Source: Asanoa ishikariensis (GTDB lineage Bacteria; Actinomycetota; Actinomycetes; Mycobacteriales; Micromonosporaceae). From it: a stretch of DNA of 64,000 bases. The position numbers and the translations under genes were made by a program. The stretch spans positions 2,852,001 to 2,916,000 of the forward strand of contig NZ_FNQB01000001.1 in NCBI RefSeq assembly GCF_900107455.1, read 5' to 3'. How positions within the stretch are numbered: the stretch's first letter is position 1; the number at the start of each line of letters is the position of its first letter. Below are positions 61,630-64,000 of this stretch, in pieces. Below the pieces are notes generated by a model, which was not told the DNA's origin, did not search any database, and worked only from the letters and a program-made list of their open reading frames with translations.

Positions 61630-62316
61630 GTGACCTATCAGCCGCCGCAACCCCCGCCGGGTCACGGTCCTGTCTTCCCGACTCCGCCCGGTGGCGGCCC
61701 CTACTACGGGCCGCCAATCAAGCCGACGAGCATGCGGCACAACAAGACGCCGTGGCTCATCGGAGGCGTTTTGCTTCTTGCTTTGTGCTGCGGCGGGTTC
61801 GGCGTCGCCGCGCTCAGTTCGGACGACAATCCGGTAAGCCAGCAACCTGCCGCTGCTGAGCCCGCCGCGTCGGCCAAGGCGGCCGAAGACGTTGTCGCCA
61901 CGAGCCGTGCTCCATTTGGCACCTGCGCTGAGGCGGAGAGCGCTGGTGCGCTTCCACTCCGCGTCGGCGATCCTGGGTACTCCCGGGCACTCGACCTCGA
62001 TGAGGACGGGCAGGCATGCGTTGCCGCGACGCAGGCGCCGGCGCTGCCGCCGGTGAAGCCGGCCAAACCCGCCCCGAAGCCTGCGCCGACCATCGAGGAC
62101 GGAATTTGGACGGTGGGTGAGGACATCCCGGCAGGCACCTACAAGGTGACGGAGCCGATCTCCGGCTCGTGCTATTGGGCGATCTTGAAGTCGGGTACCA
62201 ACGGATCGGACATCATCGAGAACGACCTGCCGTCGGGTGGTCTGCCACGGGTGACGATCAACAGAGGGCAGGACTTCAAGACCAACGGCTGCGGCACCTG
62301 GAAGAAGGTCGGTTAG
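61630..62316 (+). CDS. Membrane protein with Excalibur-like calcium domain
   Basis: 228 residues from GTG. A Pro/Gly/Tyr-rich cytosolic N-terminus (YQPPQPPPGHGPVF), one membrane helix (WLIGGVLLLALCCGGFGVAAL), then an Excalibur-like motif with ALDLDEDGQACV (DxDxDGxxC, Ca2+-binding loop), an Ala/Pro/Lys linker and a C-terminal WTVGEDIPAGTYKV domain common in actinobacterial exported proteins. Probably sits at the cell surface. Function unknown. 61420-61629 shows no further gene. Confidence 0.85.
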   Translation: MTYQPPQPPPGHGPVFPTPPGGGPYYGPPIKPTSMRHNKTPWLIGGVLLLALCCGGFGVAALSSDDNPVSQQPAAAEPAASAKAAEDVVATSRAPFGTCAEAESAGALPLRVGDPGYSRALDLDEDGQACVAATQAPALPPVKPAKPAPKPAPTIEDGIWTVGEDIPAGTYKVTEPISGSCYWAILKSGTNGSDIIENDLPSGGLPRVTINRGQDFKTNGCGTWKKVG

Positions 62317-62333
62317 CCGCTTAGCCCGCCCCG

Positions 62334-63413
62334 TCAGAGCCAGGCTTTCAGCTCTTCGACGAACAGGGCCGGCTGTTCCCAGGCGCCGAAGTGGCCGCCG
62401 CGGGGTGGTTCGCCCCAGTGGACGATGTTCGGGAAGCGGCGTTCGGCCCAGCGGCGGGACGGGCGCGGCACCTCCTTCGGGAAGACGGTGCAGGCGGTCG
62501 GGACGCGTACCGTGTCGGTGGTTTCGGTGGTGAACCACCGTGAGACCTCGGCGATGCTCTCCCGGTAGAGGCGGGCCGAGGAGGCGGCGGTGCCGGTCAG
62601 CCAGTACAGCGTGATGTTGTCGAGGATCTGGTCGTCGGTGAGCACCGCGGACAGGTCGCCGTCGTGGTCGGACCAGGTCCAGATCTTCTCGACGATCCAG
62701 GCACAGAGGCCGGCGGGGGAGTCCACGAGGGAGTAGCCGAGGGTTTGCGGTCGGGTGGCGTGCACCATGGAGTAGCCGTCGCCTTCCCGTTTTCGCAGGT
62801 CCTCGAGTGCTTTCGCCTCGGCGGGCGTCAAATCCGTGCGGATCGGAGCCACCAGCGGGGGTACGAGGTGGATGCCGAGCAGGCGGTCCGGCGCTTGCAT
62901 CGCCAGGCTGGTCGAGATGCTGGTGCCCCAGTCGCTTCCCGCCGCGATGAACCGGGGGTAGCCGAGCGCGGTCATCAGGTCCGCCCAGGCCCGCGCGATC
63001 CGGTGGATGCCCCAGCCCTGCTCCGTGGGCGTGCCGCTGAAGCCGTATCCGGGCAGCGACGGCACCACCACGTCGAAGCCGGCTGCGGTCAAGGGCTCGA
63101 GCACGGCCTCGTACTCGAAGAATGATCCTGGCCAGCCGTGGGTGAGCAGCAGTGGCAGTCCGCCGCCCTTGTGCACGTGCAGCGCGTGGATGTCGAGGCG
63201 GTCGACGGTGATCTTGACCTGCGGGATCTGGTTGATCCGGTCCTCGGTCGCGCGCCAGTCGTAGCCATCCGCCCAGTAGGCGGTCAGGTCTCGCAGGTGG
63301 GCCAGGGGAACGCCCTGGGCCCAGGCGTCTTCGTCCGGCGGGGCCGGCTCCGGCCATCGGGTGGCGCGGAGCCGGCGGCGCAGGTCGTCGAGAGCTGCCT
63401 GGGATTGGCGCAC
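62334..63413 (-). CDS. Epoxide hydrolase (EHN-type alpha/beta hydrolase)
   Basis: 359 residues from GTG. N-terminal EHN region LDDLRRRLRATRWPEPAPPD and the DLTAYWADGYDWRATEDRINQIPQ segment, then the alpha/beta core with LLLTHGWPGSFFEYE, nucleophile Asp in AAGSDWGTSI and the PRGGHFGAWEQP histidine loop. It opens epoxides, as in juvenile-hormone or microsomal epoxide hydrolases. The extreme N-terminus is shorter than usual, starting directly at the EHN helix. It begins right after the stop of the upstream gene (TGAGTG), so they are co-transcribed. Confidence 0.92.
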   Translation of the reverse strand: MRQSQAALDDLRRRLRATRWPEPAPPDEDAWAQGVPLAHLRDLTAYWADGYDWRATEDRINQIPQVKITVDRLDIHALHVHKGGGLPLLLTHGWPGSFFEYEAVLEPLTAAGFDVVVPSLPGYGFSGTPTEQGWGIHRIARAWADLMTALGYPRFIAAGSDWGTSISTSLAMQAPDRLLGIHLVPPLVAPIRTDLTPAEAKALEDLRKREGDGYSMVHATRPQTLGYSLVDSPAGLCAWIVEKIWTWSDHDGDLSAVLTDDQILDNITLYWLTGTAASSARLYRESIAEVSRWFTTETTDTVRVPTACTVFPKEVPRPSRRWAERRFPNIVHWGEPPRGGHFGAWEQPALFVEELKAWL

Positions 63414-64000
63414 TCAGAAGCCGGGGAACACCCGGCGCAGGTCGTCGAGGCTCAGGGGGCCGTCGAGCTTGACCGACGCCGGCGTGAACTCGGGCTTGAG
63501 TCGGCCGGTGACCAGCCGCAGCCAGGTCTCCGCGGGCAGGCGCAGGGTGCCGTCGGGGTCGGCCGGTGCCGCGGCGAGCGCGATCTCCGGGCCGAGAGTG
63601 AGCCCGAACGTCTCGGGTACGTCGGTGATCTCGACCGCCAGCGTCGCGGTCTTGCCGTCGAGCTGCTCCGGCTTGGCGAGCCAGCCGAACATGTGCGCGG
63701 CCTGGCCGAGCAGCAGCGACGCGGCGGCGGCGTCGACCGTGGCCGCGGTCTCGAAGGCGACCGCGACGTCCCAGGCGTGCAGCGCGAACTCGTTCAACCG
63801 CATGGTCCCCGCCGCGGCGACGTCGACCGGTGCCGGCATCCAGGCGTACGTGATCCGGACCGACTCGCGCTCCTCGGCGTCGAGCGCCTCGAAGCGCCTG
63901 ACCAGCGCCTCGTTGGCGGTGACGACCCAGTCGGCACGCTCCTGCCGGGTCGCGTTGTCCCACTTGGCCCAGACGCCCTTGTTGAAATCGCCGTCCGGCG
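63414..64000 (-). CDS. Maleylpyruvate isomerase-family protein (5' part beyond window)
   Basis: The C-terminal 195 or so residues are in the window. The frame is open to the right edge: DFNKGVWAKWDNATRQERADWV, then MRLNEFALHAWDVAVAFETAAT, which is the third metal-binding His helix (EFALHAWD) of the MDMPI family, then the C-terminal domain ending LDDLRRVFPGF. The internal ATG at 63839 is not the start. Mycothiol-dependent or DinB-like function is expected. Cotranscribed with the epoxide hydrolase. Confidence 0.85.
   Translation of the reverse strand, partial: PDGDFNKGVWAKWDNATRQERADWVVTANEALVRRFEALDAEERESVRITYAWMPAPVDVAAAGTMRLNEFALHAWDVAVAFETAATVDAAAASLLLGQAAHMFGWLAKPEQLDGKTATLAVEITDVPETFGLTLGPEIALAAAPADPDGTLRLPAETWLRLVTGRLKPEFTPASVKLDGPLSLDDLRRVFPGF

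Noticed and set aside
61567-63963. A 798-codon minus-strand frame at the right end
   Set aside because: It is out of register with the epoxide hydrolase and isomerase-family genes on the same strand and antisense to the Excalibur protein; its arginine-rich content marks it as a shadow.

Overview
The window is high-GC DNA from an actinobacterium. I infer a member of the Micromonosporaceae from the polA / rpsA / coaE / uvrB / terC gene order, two mycothiol-dependent isomerase-fold proteins, many GTG/TTG starts and apparently leaderless mRNAs; no rRNA, tRNA, CRISPR array or insertion sequence was seen. Genes are dense, mostly small units on alternating strands, with many 4-10 nt overlaps between neighbours.

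Layout. 1-16.5 kb is a conserved housekeeping stretch: a DrrC-type UvrA-like ATPase (cut by the left edge), polA, an amino-acid permease, rpsA, coaE (fused to a GrpB domain), a membrane-anchored lipoprotein-like protein, and uvrB followed by an AraC regulator. Three of these (uvrA-like, polA, uvrB) carry the same promoter pattern, TGTC[G] core - N8 - TAnnnT, matching the RecA-independent DNA-damage promoter (RecA-NDp/PafBC type) known from mycobacteria. 16.5-19 kb holds two small tandem repeat arrays. At 19 kb a TerC membrane protein follows a sequence that matches the yybP-ykoY manganese riboswitch. 20-27.4 kb groups cell-wall functions: an NlpC/P60 peptidase and dipeptide epimerase (murein-peptide recycling), a serine beta-lactamase-like protein, a lytic transglycosylase lipoprotein and a DedA-PAP2 fusion. 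27.5-33.5 kb has typA, an FAD oxidoreductase and an 850-residue DUF4062/STAND ATPase with TPRs, translationally overlapped by a damaged membrane-protein gene.

33.6-46.4 kb is accessory: two methyltransferases, a PAP2 phosphatase, an SSS-family symporter with its DUF3311 partner and two tandem LysR regulators, a secreted alpha/beta hydrolase, and a two-gene secreted cassette whose large member has FlgD-like repeats and an HEFHH motif. 46.4-53.7 kb is rich in visible regulation: a 16-codon leader peptide before a GNAT gene, an iron-box before a siderophore-interacting protein, paired operator repeats between a CGNR regulator and an MFS efflux gene, and a palindrome before a small secreted protein. 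A histidine-rich protein of three near-identical modules lies here. 53.7-64 kb has a metallo-beta-lactamase-fold hydrolase, rsgA, a GH73 glucosaminidase with SH3 domains, an S15 hydrolase, a Tat-exported PhoX-like phosphatase, a VapBC toxin-antitoxin pair with a double operator, an Excalibur-domain membrane protein, an epoxide hydrolase and a right-edge partial isomerase-fold gene.

Two decayed genes were found that look like internal deletions with a frameshift (DUF3140 at 5.8 kb and a membrane protein at 33.4 kb). All functional calls are from reading the translated sequence; no database search was run.
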